Shown: piece by piece, positions 1 to 13,193 of the stretch | Layout of the letters: every line of letters starts with the position of its first letter | Numbering within the stretch: position 1 is the first letter of the stretch | Assembly (NCBI GenBank): GCA_039519185.1 | Contig: CM076849.1 | Coordinates: forward strand, 78,041,621 to 78,105,620 | Direction of reading: 5' to 3' | DNA: 64,000 nt | DNA from: Astragalus membranaceus | Lineage: Eukaryota > Streptophyta > Magnoliopsida > Fabales > Fabaceae | Program-made: the position numbers and the translations under genes | The notes under the pieces: model-generated | What the model saw: the letters and a program-made list of their open reading frames with translations, nothing else | Told to the model about the DNA's origin: nothing | Database searches by the model: none

Positions 1-333
1 TGCTGGAGGAAAAAAAAAGGAAAAAAATAATAATTTTCATTAGAAATCGGTTATATAACAAACCGATTCTAAATGTCTGTTTCTTTAAGGACATTTAGAA
101 TCGGTTATTTATATAACCGATTTAGAATGTCGCATTTCTCAGACCCCCCCTCTGCGCGTATATGGGAAAGAATTTGGAATCGGTTCTTTACAACAACCGA
201 TTATGAATGTGACATTTGGAATCGGGTATTTTAACCGATTCAAAATGTGCCTACTTTTAGAATCGGCACATTTGCAATCGGTCAATAATCGATTCCAAAT
301 GTGCCAAATAAACGATTCCAAAAGTCTTTTCTA
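1..333. mobile_element. CACTA-like subterminal repeat cluster (truncated end)
   Basis: The core AATCGGTT and its complement AACCGATT recur about a dozen times in both orientations, several as small hairpins (for example around 60-125), usually beside ACATTT or AAATGT. Dense short inverted subterminal repeats of this kind are typical of CACTA (En/Spm) transposon ends. The right edge fades at about 333 in AAAAGTCTTTTCTA, where a CACTAGTG-type terminus would be expected but is not present. It is therefore a truncated or diverged end, and the rest of the element would lie left of the window. No transposase is visible. Confidence 0.5.
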
Positions 334-609
334 AATCATCACATTCATAAAATTAATATGTCAAAAGTTCACCTAAAATTAATATGTCAAAAGTTGTTGA
401 ACGATTACACGAAACTTAATAAAGAAGCAATCATAACTTAATTAAGAAAGTATCCCTAAAATGAAATTTAATTAAGAAGCAAGCGTAAAAGTTTTTTTGT
501 CATTATAAATTTAGAATATAAAACTTTCAATAGTGTTAATTAAAGATTCCTTTAACGGAATCAAGTGAAAACTTAATTAAGAAGTAACATCATATATTTG
601 GATATTGCA
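334..609. other. AT-rich spacer, no gene seen
   Basis: AT-rich sequence with short repeated phrases (ACTTAATTAAGAAGC-like, several times; AAATTAATATGTCAAAAGTT twice at about 350-396). No coding region, RNA gene or element boundary could be recognised. Confidence 0.6.
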
Positions 610-775
610 CCCAAAAGCATTTAGATGATATGGTAGTGGTATTTTCCAGCTTAACCAAGGTTTGGGTTCGAATCCAGCTTTGGGCATGCAGCGGTGTTAG
701 ATCTCTTGAGGGATACCCGGTTTATACTGAAAAAATACATTTGGAAAGACTTTATTTGGTTTTCTTTTTTTACCT
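610..775 (+). mobile_element. Possible tRNA-derived SINE
   Basis: A perfect RNA polymerase III B-box, GGTTCGAATCC, lies at 665-675. About 35 bp upstream (630-641) is TGGTAGTGGTA, a fair A-box. The spacing and a T-run at 763-771 fit a plant SINE with a tRNA-like head. It is not a tRNA gene, because no cloverleaf acceptor stem can be paired. I found no clear target-site duplication, so the ends are approximate and the call is tentative. Confidence 0.45.
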
Positions 776-1135
776 AATTTGTTTTGGCCAAAGGATGTAT
801 TATTCTAAAAGAAAAAAAAGTAAGACGTATAATATTTAGTACATGATATCACTGTATATCTAAAATAATTTGATATTTTAAATATTTTATTGCCTTGCTG
901 TCATACTTATCATTTATTCCAAACAATAAATATTTTAATTCTCAGTAATAATACGAATTAATTTCATATCTGATAATTTTTTTAACTATATGAAAAAAAA
1001 TTAAAAGACAATTTAAATATTTATAATAATGATAATAACAATGTTTGTAAGAATAAAAATAATAATACAAATATTAATTATATAAATTAAATTGGAATTG
1101 AATAAATTCAGTAAAATTCAAAAACAAACTTAAAC
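776..1135. other. AT-rich spacer, no gene seen
   Basis: Very AT-rich DNA between the SINE candidate and the LTR that starts at 1136. It contains only short A/T runs and no supported feature. Confidence 0.6.
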
Positions 1136-1504
1136 TGTAACACCCCGGTATTTTTATCAAGTAAAAATACCCAAGTGCACCATCCCTAAAACATCAGAGA
1201 TGTAAAATTCCTGCATAGATACTGAACACTGCAATATAGTTCTCGCTGAATAACAACAAAACAGTCTTAATTACAAATAAGACCAAAAAGGTTCCCTGAC
1301 CCTAACCTTCAGCAAACTATAGTGCTCAATATCATACAAGAAAGCGGAATAAAGTCATAACACTAATACATAGAGTTGTAGTACATAGACAACAAAATTT
1401 CCGCTGTCCCTGTTTCTCTGTAAAACAACAACATATACAATCTCAGTGAGTTCTACCGAGACCCCTACTAACACTCTCGGTTCGATTATGAATCCTATTT
1501 AACC

Positions 1505-1785
1505 TAACACGGCACCGACTGCAACTCTGCTATATTCCCGGTGGACCGTATTATTTAACTTTTAATAGATCACCGACTGCAACTCTGCTATAATCCCGGT
1601 GAACCCAATATTTAACTCTTAACAGATCACCGACTGCGTTACCGCTTCCAAACCCGGTGAACCTGTTATGACTCAGTACGACACCGACTGCGTTACCGCT
1701 TCCAAAACCGGTGAATCACACAACAAACAACTTAACACAACACCGACTGTAACTCTGCTATATTCCCGGTGAACCCCCTTACCAA
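1505..1785. repeat. Tandem repeat within the LTR, about 57-60 bp, five copies
   Basis: The phrase CACCGACTGC, followed some 20 bp later by CCGGTGAA, recurs at about 1514, 1571, 1627, 1682 and 1741. CACCG and CGGTG can pair, so each unit could form a small hairpin. A diverged counterpart is present at 48545-48785. The array is deleted from the right LTR of the same element. Confidence 0.75.
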
Positions 1786-3189
1786 TAGTACTTTCCCTAA
1801 TGGCACGGGGCCTAAGGTAAGGGTGCATGACTACCCCGCCTTAGTATGTTAACTTGAGTCGTCACCCAGACTCGATATAATATATATATATATATATCTA
1901 CAATCATATGAACTCACCGTTCATTTGCATTCAAACCAATAATTGAACATTTAGTTCAACAAGACAAGCATATTATGTGTTCGCTCTCGTATACTTATTT
2001 TACGGTTTTTCGAATTAAACATAACTTTGCAAACCCTTATAAAAACCTTTGAAAGCATATTCAAAATCATGGCATTATAAGCCTAATATCATTGGAAAAG
2101 GGTTAGGAAAGGATTAGAAGAGGATTGGAATCGATCGGGATCATTCCGGGCTAATTTGGAAAACAGAGACAGAACACGGCGCACGGTTCGTGCTCCCACA
2201 CGCACGGGTCGTGCGCCCTATTATAAAAATTTGCGAAATAGAAACAAAACCAGACGCACGGTTCGTGCGCCAGGGGCGCACGGATCGTGCGCATTTGACA
2301 GCATTCTATTTTCATTTCGCTTTGCGTTTTTCGTCGTTTCGATCAATTCCAATCACTTCCGGTACCTGTTCCAGCCCAATCCCAACACCAAAACAGTACA
2401 AAAACATATCCAATAACATCACTTGATCAATCAATCCAATCAAAGACTCAACGCATTCGATTTTGTCAAAATTCGATATATTTCAAAATAACGGTTTTTG
2501 ACTCAAATTTCTCGAAACCAATCAACATAATATTCATTTCAAAAACGAAATAAACCTAAACGTGAGTAAAACTCACCGATTGTGATGAAAATCACAAATA
2601 GCGGAGACTTTCCGCGAAATCGGTTTTCTGACATAACCACACGAAAGTTCCCCGTATAAACTTTACGCTCCGACGACAATCAAATTCGCTCCCAAACCTT
2701 TGAACCACCAATCAACCACAAAACCTCCATGAAATCACTATTCATCGTCTCCATGCTTCAAATCACTATTCACACATAACCCCAATTTGAACCCTAACCT
2801 CTTGATTCTTCAAAAACCCTAAATCGGACTTCAATATTTGCGCAATCCACCTTGAATTCGCTCCCAAACACCATCCTAAGCTTTCCTTTGAGCTTGAACA
2901 ACAAAAACATCCCTTTTCCTCTTAAAATCGAAAATGGCAAAGTGAGAGAGAGTGAATTGATGGTGATGATGTTGGTACCAAATTGAAGAGGAAGGAACGC
3001 TGATCACTTTTCGTGTTGGAAGGAAGACGTTTTGATGAACCAAGGTATCTCCTTTTTCCTCTTCTTCTTCCATAGCCCTTCTTTTTCTTCTCCCTTCTTT
3101 TCTCACCTTTCTCTCATTTTTCCTCTCTGTCTCTCGCTTCCTTTCCTTTCTTTCCTTTAATACTTTTTTTAATTCTCTTTCTTCTCACT

Positions 3190-3290
<101 letters not shown>

Positions 3291-3503
3291 TTAATATATA
3301 AGTGATAACGTGGTCAAATTATCATATTGCCCTTAATCTCTAATTTCGTTTCTAAATCGTCCTTGCCCCGAATTAACCGGTTAACGATCATATGACAACC
3401 AATAATTAATTTTTGCACTCGATAAATTTACCAATCAAGTACTAAAATAATTCAATTGGGTTAACATCCAAATAATTCTATTAGTTATTTTGGGGATGTT
3501 ACA

Positions 3504-4578
3504 TTCACCTCAACTTGAAAGAATTTTGGCCTCAAAATTTTGTCAAGTCTTTCATTTGACTAACCGAGAATCGATATTCTCAGAAAGGTCTTAATTTGCT
3601 GGAAAACAATCTTGAATTAACGAGATGAGTGTAGAAACTCTTCCCAAGTTGGCACGTCAATCTTTAAGTATGGTCTACTACTACCCTAGAACCCTCTAAG
3701 GTTATAGTCTGAACTCTCTTGTTACGAATCGACACGAGAAACTCATCATTCGCCTACATAGGCTTGGTACCGCATTTTGAAAACACTCCCGTAACTTATT
3801 CCAATTATCAACGTTAACACCACAACTTTGATTAATCTTAACCAAAGTGTTTAATACGAGGCACCTGTTAGAAATATAGGTTGAAAATGAGTTCACATAT
3901 TGGTACTCCTGGTAGAGGTAAAAACAATCATGATTTCCCCGAAGGGTGTAAACACGTTCTCAACAAATTTTCTAAAAATCCATAAAAGTTCTCGTACACA
4001 TTGACAAATGTGTCGGAAAGTCATTTGTGAAACTTCTTGACTCGCTCCAAGATTTCGAGATAAAACTTTTCAAAAAGATGGATGGAGGGTTTTACTAAAA
4101 ACTTTGACCTTAAACGTAGAAATAAACCGTGGGAACATCAATTAATTTCGAAAGCAATGAAAATCACCTCAGTTGTTATCAAAACAACTATCAAACAGAA
4201 CTCAGAACCCTTCTTCCTTTATTGTAACTTTCCTCACAATATATTTATCTACGACATACCCAATTCCTTTCTGAATTAGCCAATAGCGTTGAGTTTCCCC
4301 TCAACCTAAGTACGCCTCCTATGATTTTCCTCAATCAGATTTTATTAGCCTCTTGATTCATTCCCAAAATTAACTTTAGCATGCGGGTTTTCGCAAAATG
4401 ATTTTTCAAAACTACCATACCGCACGCCAAGCTTCACTTCGGAAATTTCAGAATCTTGCAAGCAAATCCATCAATTAATCCTTTGATGGTTATTCGCAAT
4501 GTGAAAAACAGTCAGCTGTCACCTCACTTTCATATTCATGTTCCCGTTTGGCCTGTCAAACGGAATCACATAATACAA
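3504..4578 (-). other. 3' internal region of element A, no integrase recognised
   Basis: Next to the LTR the minus strand is purine-rich (CTTTCAAGTTGAGGTGAA), a plausible polypurine tract. Beyond it I find no recognisable integrase or chromodomain frame, although the RNase H frame enters from the right. The integrase region appears deleted or decayed beyond recognition. Confidence 0.5.
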
Positions 4579-6051
4579 TCAAATTGTTAACCCTCGAAAA
4601 GGAGAGGTGAACAAACTAATATTTTGCCACCAAAGTGGAAACCTATGGATGTACCCTGGATGATACTTCAACTCGAAGTTATTATCCTTCAGAAATTCTA
4701 CCCATCTTCTTTGCCTGTTATTTAGTTCTTTCTGATCAAACAGATACTTTAAACTTTTGTGATCACTAAAGACTTCAAAACGGGATCCACACAGGTAATG
4801 TCTCCAAATCTTCAGTGCATTCACAATAGCTGCCAACTCCAGATCATGAGTTGGATAATTCTCTTCATGAGACTTTAATTGCCTGGATGCATAAAGTCAA
4901 CCGAATCGGGAAGAACACATCCTCTTGTTGATTCTGCATGAGAACACATCCTAAACCCTTCCCAGAAGCATCACTGTAAATTTGGAATTCCAATGACGGA
5001 TCGGGAAGAATCAGGATCGGAGCAGAAGTCAACCGAATCTTCAACTCTTGAAAACATTCTTCACAATTGGCAGCCCACGTGAACTGCTGACCCCTACGAG
5101 TTAACCGAGTAAGTGGTAGAACTAACTGTGGACCCTTGAACAAATCTCCTATAGTAACCGGCTAGACCTAAGAAACTTCTATTCTCTGTGACTGATGGTG
5201 GTTGCTCCCAGTTTAACACAACTTCCACTTTATTGGGATCCACAGTAACTCCCGATTGGGAACTCACATGTCCCAAAATTTCACTTCAGGCATCCAGAAG
5301 TCACACTTCGACGGCTTTGCATACAATTTCTTTTCTCGAAGTACATTCAGAACAATGCGGAGATGTTGAACATGCTCCTCAATGGTCTTAGAGTACACAA
5401 ATATATCATCAATGAAAACTACAACAAACTGATCTAGGTAAGTGTGGAAAACTCGGTTCATGTAATCCATGAATACTGCCGCAGCATTAGTCAAACCGAA
5501 GGGCATCACTACGAATTCGTAATGTCCATACCTAGTACGAAAAGCTGTCTTCAGAATATCTAAGGCTCTTACTTTTATTTGATGATAGCCCAACCTTAGA
5601 TCAATTTTCGAAAATACCACAGCACCTCTATGTTGGTCAAGTAAATCGTCTATCCTTGGCATGGGATATTTATTCTTGATCATCACTTTATTGAGTTGTC
5701 GATAATCAATGCACAGTCTCGTGCTTCCATCCTTCGTTTTGACTAGCAATACCGGAGCACCCTATGGAGAAGCGCTCAGTCGAATGAACCTTTTTGAGAT
5801 CAACTCTTCAAGTTGAGACTTCATTTCTTTTAATTCTAAAGGAGACATTCAATAAGGTGCAATGGATATTGATCCTGTGCCAGGAGCCAACTCTATAGAA
5901 AACTCTACCCCTCGGTCAGGAGGTATAGAAGAAACCTCATCCGGAAAAACATCCAGAAATCAATTCACCACTTGTACAGATGACAAATCTAAACCTGTTT
6001 CAGTGGATGCAGATAACATAATAATATAAGCTTCCGCACCTTGGAATAATG
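4579..6051 (-). pseudogene. Broken reverse transcriptase-RNase H of element A
   Basis: Read right to left on the minus strand. A reverse transcriptase segment at about 5264-5749 contains the LCIDYRQLNKV and FIDDIFVYSK motifs, the latter holding the catalytic Asp pair. Its frame is lost near 5264, where a second frame (5094-5276) continues the thumb with FLGLAGYYRRFV. RNase H follows in two pieces (4865-5143 with IYSDASGKGLG, and 4579-4836 with FSDHKSLKYLFDQ), and its end after KYHPG is scrambled. Upstream, 5750-6051 reads as the protease-RT linker with stops. At least three frame breaks make it non-functional. It resembles the open pol of element E at 43095-46928. Confidence 0.85.
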
Positions 6052-7410
6052 ATTGGTGTAACACCCTAAATATTTAATTAATTATTTAATTAATTTATTT
6101 AATGATTAAGTGTGAGAATTGTTGAAGTTGGGAATTATTAGTATAGTTGCTACGTTGACCTTTATTTAATTAATAGGTTAATTAAGTGTGGAAAATAATA
6201 TTAGAGTAGTAATAATATTATTATGTTGTATGGGCTGATTTATATGTTGGAAGTAGTAATATGAGGGGTGTGAGGAGTGGCCCATGAGACTAATCAGAAA
6301 AATAAAGAGAAGTATAAGTAAGTAAAAAAATTAGGTTAAGTTGTCATAAGCTGAGAAAAAAAATAAGGATTAGAGAAAACCTAGAAGCAAGGAGAGAAGG
6401 AGCCTGCGCATTCTTGGTGAGAAATAGAGAGGGGGCTGCGCATTCTTCATCCAAGAAGGGAGGTGACTGCGAAATCTTCAAAACCCAGGTAAGGGTGGGG
6501 TTCTAACTCTATAATAGGGTATATGAAGGGCTTTATGTAGGGGATTAGGGGATCCTATGTTTGTTTAATAAGTGATTCTATTTGTTTAATCTTTGAAAAT
6601 CTATTGATGATATTCGAAATTATTGTTGGTGAATGATCCTATATGTTGATCTATTTTTGATGATTGGCTCTATTGTCTAAACTATTATTGTTGATTGGAT
6701 CTATTGTTTGAACAATTATTGATGATTGAATCTCTTGTTTAGACTATTGTTGATGATTGAATCCATGTTTATCTCTTGAAAACTATGGTTAATGTTTGAA
6801 TCTATGTGTTGGTGTTGGAAACAATCTGGACATAGGTTCGGTTGTACAGTAATTGGGAACAATCTAGTGGTCCAAAAATTATGTGGTTTACCTTTTCATA
6901 AACTAGACTTAAAGCTTGTTAATTTGGCACTAGTTTGGTTGCATTTGGAGTTGTATAGCTCGAGTTATAGGTGTCACAAGTTAGGTTAAAATTCTGGAAA
7001 CAATCTGGATATAGGTTCGGTCGTACAGTAATTGGGAACAATCTAGTGGTCCAAAAATTATGTGGTTTACCTTTTCAGAAACTAGACTTAAGGCTTGTTA
7101 ATTTGGAACTAGTTTGGTTGTATTTGGATTTGTATAGCTCGAGTTATAGGTGTCACAAGTTAGGTAAAAATTCTGGAAACAACACTCAATTTGTTTCGGG
7201 TTAGGCTCAATTCCCATGTCATTTGGCTGAGTTTTTCTTATTTACTGAAACTGTATGAATTGGACCATTATTTTGCAAACTAACAATTATAGTCAGGAAC
7301 TAGACATTCTTAGCTTTCCATAGAGGGATCCTTTTCTAAGTTTTGAAACCGTTTGATAAGTTAATTAATTCACCGAAGTACAGGTATGTTTGATGGAAAT
7401 TTGTCTGTTG

Positions 7411-8030
7411 TCTGATGTTGCTGGGCGCCAAGGGCGCCAAGTCTGGCTGCCCGTTGCTTGTTGCTGATGTTACTGGGCGCCATGGGTGCCAAGGGCGCCA
7501 AGTCTGGCTGCCCGTTGCTTGTGTTGCTGATATTGTTGGGCGCCATGTGTGGCTGCCCTAAAATTTTGTTAAAGTTGTTAAAATTGGTCAATTAATATTT
7601 GTTGGATGTTAAATTTGTTAAAATTGGTCAATTGATATTTGTTGGTTATTAAAGTTGTTTATTTGGTAATTGTTAGTTGGTTAAGTTGTTAAAAGTGGCT
7701 AATTGATAATTGTTGGTCGAAGGTTAAATTGGTTGACTTGTTAAGAGTTGGGAGCACTGGGAGCCAAGGGCGCCAAGTCTGGCTGCCTCTTGCTTGTTGC
7801 CTGTGTGGCTGCCCCGTTGGTTGCTGGGCGCCATGGGCGCCATGCTTACTGTTTGCTGTTGCTGTTTACTGTTTGCTGTTGCTGTTTACTGTTGGCTGTT
7901 GCTGTTTGCTGTAGCTGGTTGCTATTTGCTGTTGCTGGTTGCTGTTTGCTGTTGTTGTTGGCATGTTTGCTGTTGCTAAGCGCATAGGGCGCCATGTTTG
8001 TTGTTGTTGGGCGCTTTAGGGGCATTAGGC
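7411..8030. repeat. GGCGCC-rich and TGCTGT simple-repeat tract, first copy
   Basis: Repeated GGCGCCAAGGGCGCC and GGGCGCCATGGGCGCC words are followed by a TGTTTGCTGTTGC-type tract at about 7845-7975. The duplicated half of the element repeats it at about 9310-9925 with small length changes. Long frames here are low-complexity artefacts. Confidence 0.85.
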
Positions 8031-8187
8031 CCCCGGTTGGCTAATTGTTGATTACGTTGTCAATTATTAATCGTTAAAATGTTAAAAGATTAATTGTTGG
8101 TTAAGTGGTTAAATTGGTCAATTGCTAACTGTTGGTAAAGTTGTTGATTTGCTAGTTGATAATTGTTGGTTAAGTCGTTGGTTTGTA

Positions 8188-8357
8188 TTTTGTTGAGGGT
8201 ACCGCTGATGGCCATTTGTATTTTGTTGAGGGTACCGCTGATGGCCCATTTGTATTTTGTTGAGGGTATCGCTGATGGCCCATTTGTATTTTGTGAAGGG
8301 TACCGCTGATGGCCCATTCTATTTTGTTGAGGGTATCGCTGATGGCCCATTTGCATT
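8188..8357. repeat. Minisatellite, about 34 bp, five copies
   Basis: The core GGGTACCGCTGATGGCCC, sometimes with TATC for TACC, recurs every 33-34 bp with TTTGTATTTTGTTGA between copies. Confidence 0.9.
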
Positions 8358-10077
8358 TTGATGAGTGGTTATGCTGACGATTCGTGATGATTGTAGTTAT
8401 TTGATTGTTGTGACGTGATGAACTGAGATGTCCTGATTCTGATATATATAGTTTTTCATACATTCTATTATATGGTTCGATATCTCACCCCTTCTGTTTG
8501 AATGTTACCCCTATGTTGGTAACGTGCAGGTAACCATGAATGAAGGGAGTGTACCTTCGTTAGTTCGAGTCGGTGTCGTCGCTCTGATACATAGCACTCG
8601 GGGGGATGAACGCATATTATTACTATTTTATTTTGTTATCCTATTGTCTGATTTCGAGTTAAAACCTATTTGAATCCGCTGCGTAGTAATTGAAAGTTGA
8701 CTCAATTCGTTTATTGATTTCTCCTATTTTATGTGCTATGTATCTCGTGTTATAAATGACCTAATTAGGCTCATTTGTGGATTTTAGTTGAAAAATATCC
8801 GTTTATTTGTCGAAGTTTTTGAAAACTCTGATTTTAACTAATACTTTGCCGGGTAGAAATGGGTGTTGCATTTGGAGTTGTATAGCTCGAGTTATAGGTG
8901 TCACAAGTCAGGTTAAAATTCTGTAAACAATCTGGGTATAGGTTCGGTATTTCGTGTATAACATTTTCATTTGAACTCCTTTTTGAATGATTCTCGATTC
9001 ATTGAAAACTACACTCAATTTGTTTCGGGTTAGGCTCAAGTCCCATGTCATTTGGCTGAGTTTTGGTAATTTTAGAGGTGTTACAAGCTAGGTCATGGTG
9101 GCTGTCCTATTTTCTGAACCTTGTTGCTTATTTACTAAAACTGTACGAATTGGACCATTATTTTGCAAAATAACAATTATAGTCAGGAACTAGACATTCT
9201 TAGCTTTCCATAGAAGGGTCCTTTGCTAAGTTTAGATACCGTTTGATAGGTTAATTAATTCACCGAAGTAGAGGTATGTTTGATGGAAATTTGTTTGTTG
9301 TCTAATGTTGCTGGGCGCCATGGGCGCCAAGGGCGCCAAGTCTGGCTGCCTGTTGCTTGTTGCTGATGTTGCTGGGCGCCATGGGCGCCAAGGGCGCCAA
9401 GTCTGGCTGCACGTTGCTGGAGTTGCTGATATTGCTGGGCGCCATGTGTGGCTGCCCTAAATTTTTGTTAAAGTTGTTAAAAGTGGTCAATTAATATTTG
9501 TTGGTTGTTAAATTTGTTAAAATTGGTCAATTGATATTTGTTGGTTATTAAAGTTGTTTATTTGGTAATTGTTAGTTGGTTAAGTTGTTAAAAGTGGCTA
9601 ACTGATAATTGTTGGTCGAAGGTTAAATTGGTTGAGTTGTTAAGAGTTGGGTGCACTGGGCGCCAAGGGCGCCAAGTCTGGCTGCCTGTTGCTTGTTGCT
9701 TGTTGCCTGTGTGGCTGCCCCGTTGGTTGCTGGGCGCCATGGGCGCCATGCTTACTGTTTGCTGTTGCTGTTTACTGTTGGCTGTTGCTGTTTGCTGTTT
9801 GCTATTGCTGGTTGCTATTTGCTGTTGCTGGTTGCTGTTTGCTGTTGTTGTTGGCATGTTTGCTGTTGCTGGGCGCATAGGGCGCCATGTTTGTTGTTGT
9901 TGGGCGCTTTAGGCGCATTAGGCCCCGGTTGGCTAATTTTGATTACGTTGTCAATTATTAATCGTTAAAATGTGAAAAGATTAATTGTTGGTTAAGTGGT
10001 TAAATTGGTCAATTGCTAACTGTTGGTAAAGTTGTTGATTTGCTAGTTGATAATTGTTGGTTAAGTCGTTGGTTTGT

Positions 10078-10212
10078 ATTTTGTTGAGGGTGCCGTTGAT
10101 GGCCCATTTGTATTTTGTTGAGGGTACCGCTGATGGCCCATTTGTATTTAGTTGAGGGTACCGCTGATGGCCCATTGTATTTTGTTGAGGGTACCGCTGA
10201 TGACCCATTTGC
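10078..10212. repeat. Minisatellite, about 34 bp, four copies (second LTR copy)
   Basis: Same unit as the array at 8188-8357 but one copy shorter, so the array changed length after the two LTR halves diverged or during the fusion. Confidence 0.85.
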
Positions 10213-12517
10213 ATTTTGATGAGTGGTTTTGTTGACGATTCGTGATGATTGCAGTTATTTGATTGTTGTGACGTGATGAATTGAGATGTCCTGATTTTGA
10301 TATATATAGTTTTTCATACATTGTATTATATGGTTCGATATCTCACCCCTTCTGTTTGAATGTTACCCCTATGTTGGTAACGTGCAGGTAACCATGAATG
10401 AAGGTTGTGTACCTTCGTTAGTTCGAGTCGGTGTCGTCGCTCTGATACGTAGCACTCGGGGGGATGAACGCATATTATTACTTTTTTATTTTGTTATCCT
10501 ATTGTCTGGTTTCGAGTTAAAACCTATTTGAATCCGCTGCGTAGTAATTGAAAGTTGACTCGTTTCGTTTATTGATTCCTCCTATTTTATGTGCCATGTA
10601 TCTGGTGTTATAAATGACCTAATTATGCTCATTTGTGGATTTTAGTCGGAAAATGTAGCATCCGTTTAATTGTCGAAGTTTTTGAAAACTCTGATTTTAA
10701 CTAATATTTTGCCGGGTAGAAATGGGTGTTACCATTGGCTCGCTGAGGTGAAAGAGATAACTTCTAACATCCCCTAATTAGCTAATTTAATTTATTTAAA
10801 TAAGCAAGAGGTCAAGTTAAGTAATTAGCATACCTGATTATGTGAATTATGTTGTACTTGTGTGCTAAAACATATTAGTACTTAAATTGTTGATTGATTG
10901 GCGAGCTAATTGGGATTTTAAGCGAACATACAAGGATAAGGGCATTTTTGTCTTTTACACCCATTAATGATTATTGTATAAGTTATTTCTTAGTTATGGA
11001 ATTAGAATTGAATTAAGAAAAGTTTAAGGAGGTTTAAGTCAAAGATAGACATAATGGCAACATGGTAATTTCACTCATTATATAGTCTTCAGCTGACCCA
11101 AACACCACACCTCCATCATTTTTCCAGAAACTCAGCAAAGATAGAAGGAGAGGGAGAGGGTGAAGCCGTGAGAGAGAGAGAGAGAGAGCTTGGAGAGGGT
11201 GAAATCATCAAACCTTCATGCATGTGCAATATTTTAATATCAATCTCTTCCATTTTTCTTCCTCTTCAATTTGATACCACAAACACCATCATCACCCTTC
11301 TGAATTCCATTCTACCATTTCTGAAACTTCAAGGCCCAAGGTGAGAAAAATGGAGTCTTAGGAGAGTAGTGAGTTGTAGCTCTTGCAAGTTGAGTCTAGA
11401 GCAATGTTAAAGTGTTAGGACAACAACATTATGGATTGAAGCACATTTGAGGAGTTGTGGCTACTGAACCAGAACCTAGTTCAGTTGGGTAGTTGCTGAA
11501 GCTGAAATTCGAAGTTGGGGTTGAAGATGCAACAAGTTCACCTTGAAGAATCAAATCCTGCTGGAAACCCGTTGGAACCCTCTTCGATATTTTCCCTATA
11601 TCTCTCTGTACGCAACTCAGATGAACGTGATTCTTGATGATTCAGAAACTAGACACGAAATTCTTTGAATTAGGAACATGAATGAACCGATTTCATTGAG
11701 TATGGTGGAAGAAAAAGGAATTACAAGTTTCAGTTTTGGAATAGGGTCAGTTTTGAACCAGCCCCCTTGTTTCTGTTACAACTCCCTGAAAAATTGTTAA
11801 ATCGGTTTGAAGTCAGTACCGTTAGAAACTAGGCAAGATTTCCTTCATAATAGACTTTTGAATTGGTAAATTTAGTGAAGTATTGAGTCAGTTATGCATG
11901 ATGCAAAACCGCTCACTGATGCTGCGAAAACAAAATCTGAGCTAGAGCGTCGGTTCGTTGAATTTCGGTTTGAGTCGTCAAAGTTTCGAGAGGCATCGAT
12001 CCCGTAAATAGGAGGGTGTTTCTGTAGCATGGAAGTGCGAATGATTTGCTGTTATTTGAATTTGGTTGCTGTTCCGAAATCAGAATCGAGTCCTAGACGA
12101 GTTCGTGACACTTTGGAGCGGATTCGGGATAGTTCGCGAGTTTCGGTTCGTTCGAGTTCACAGAGTTTTGGTATTGTGTGCGATTTTCATCACAAGAGGT
12201 GAGTTCTATACTCTCTTAGGGATCTGTTGTGTTACTGAGTTTTATGTCTATGAATGATTATGTCTCGCGTTTCGTTTTGAAAAGAATCGGGTCAAAAACC
12301 GTTTTTGGGAAAATGACGTTTTTTACGGTTTTTCGGTGAATATATATGTTTTATTGATTTGTTGATTTTAATGCTTTCTCTGGAATATGACCGAATTGCT
12401 GGTTGAAATGTCTGTTTTTATGTCACGGAAGTCCTAAAATGTCTCGGCACCGGATGGAAAGCGAAACGGAACAAAACGAAATTTTGAAAAGTCATTTTTG
12501 ATCACTTCTGCCAACGG

Positions 12518-12624
12518 TCGCGTCGCGAACCGTGGCCGTCGCCTCGCGACCATGCATAAAATTGTGACAGTTTTCGTTTCTGTAACTCTTCACGTCGCGA
12601 CGGAACCTGCTCGCGTCGCGACGC
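12518..12624. repeat. Two pairs of 21-bp-spaced TCGCG palindromic words
   Basis: TCGCGTCGCG at 12518 is followed 21 bp later by TCGCCTCGCG at 12539, and GTCGCGAC at 12594 is repeated at 12615, again 21 bp. The first pair is followed by GTGACAG. The second pair is preceded on the plus strand by TTTCTGTAA, the complement of the ACAGAAA seen after such pairs elsewhere, so the two pairs face each other. Confidence 0.85.
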
Positions 12625-13193
12625 AGTGTAATTTTCAGCAAACCCTACCGATTTTGTTTTCGCGATAACTTTTGATCCGGGAATCCGGTTAAGGTGTTTT
12701 CAGTTGCGTTTTAATGCTTATTGAAAGGTCTATTCAGAATTATAATTCAAACTATAAAATGCCCTTTTTTGAAAGTTAAGAATGTTGGGAAAAACGAACT
12801 AAAGTGAACGCGAGTGTATACAAGTCAAGATAAGAAAACCGATCTTGAGATCCATCATGTCATGATAAGTTATTTGATTGTAAGTCTATATAAGCAATAT
12901 AAACTCTCAATCCATGTAAAAATAAATCAAGTTACTTTCCCTCGGGGAAAGGTAGATGGTATACTTTGAGTATATCGAGGGTGACGATCCTCTCAGATTA
13001 GCATACTAGGGTGGGGGAAGTCATGAGCCCCAAATCCTAGGCTCACATGTTTTTCCCACTAGTGATTAGCGGGATGGGTTAACCAAAAGCCAGAAAAATA
13101 ACCATGCTAAGGTAGGCTTGAGGTGTTGTGCTAAGTTCATGAAAATATGATGTGTAGTTGCTTATCAGGGCTACATCAAGAAAGTAATTAGTT

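Larger units (their letters stand above)
6057..10733 (+). mobile_element. LTR-LTR fusion of a Tekay-like element (D)
   Basis: Flanked by the 5 bp duplication ATTGG (6052-6056 and 10734-10738), begins TGTAACACCC and ends GGGTGTTACC. It is longer than one LTR because 6941-8867 is repeated by 8868-10733. The first copy runs to GGGTGTT, the near-terminal LTR sequence, and then jumps to GCATTTGGAG, which is the inside of the LTR at 6941. This is what remains of LTR-interior-LTR after a deletion removed the last bases of LTR1, the whole interior and the first roughly 880 bp of LTR2. It sits in the pol of element A. Confidence 0.85.

Noticed and set aside
665..675. tRNA gene suggested by GGTTCGAATCC
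   Set aside because: No acceptor, D or anticodon stems can be folded around it; the box alone fits a SINE head.
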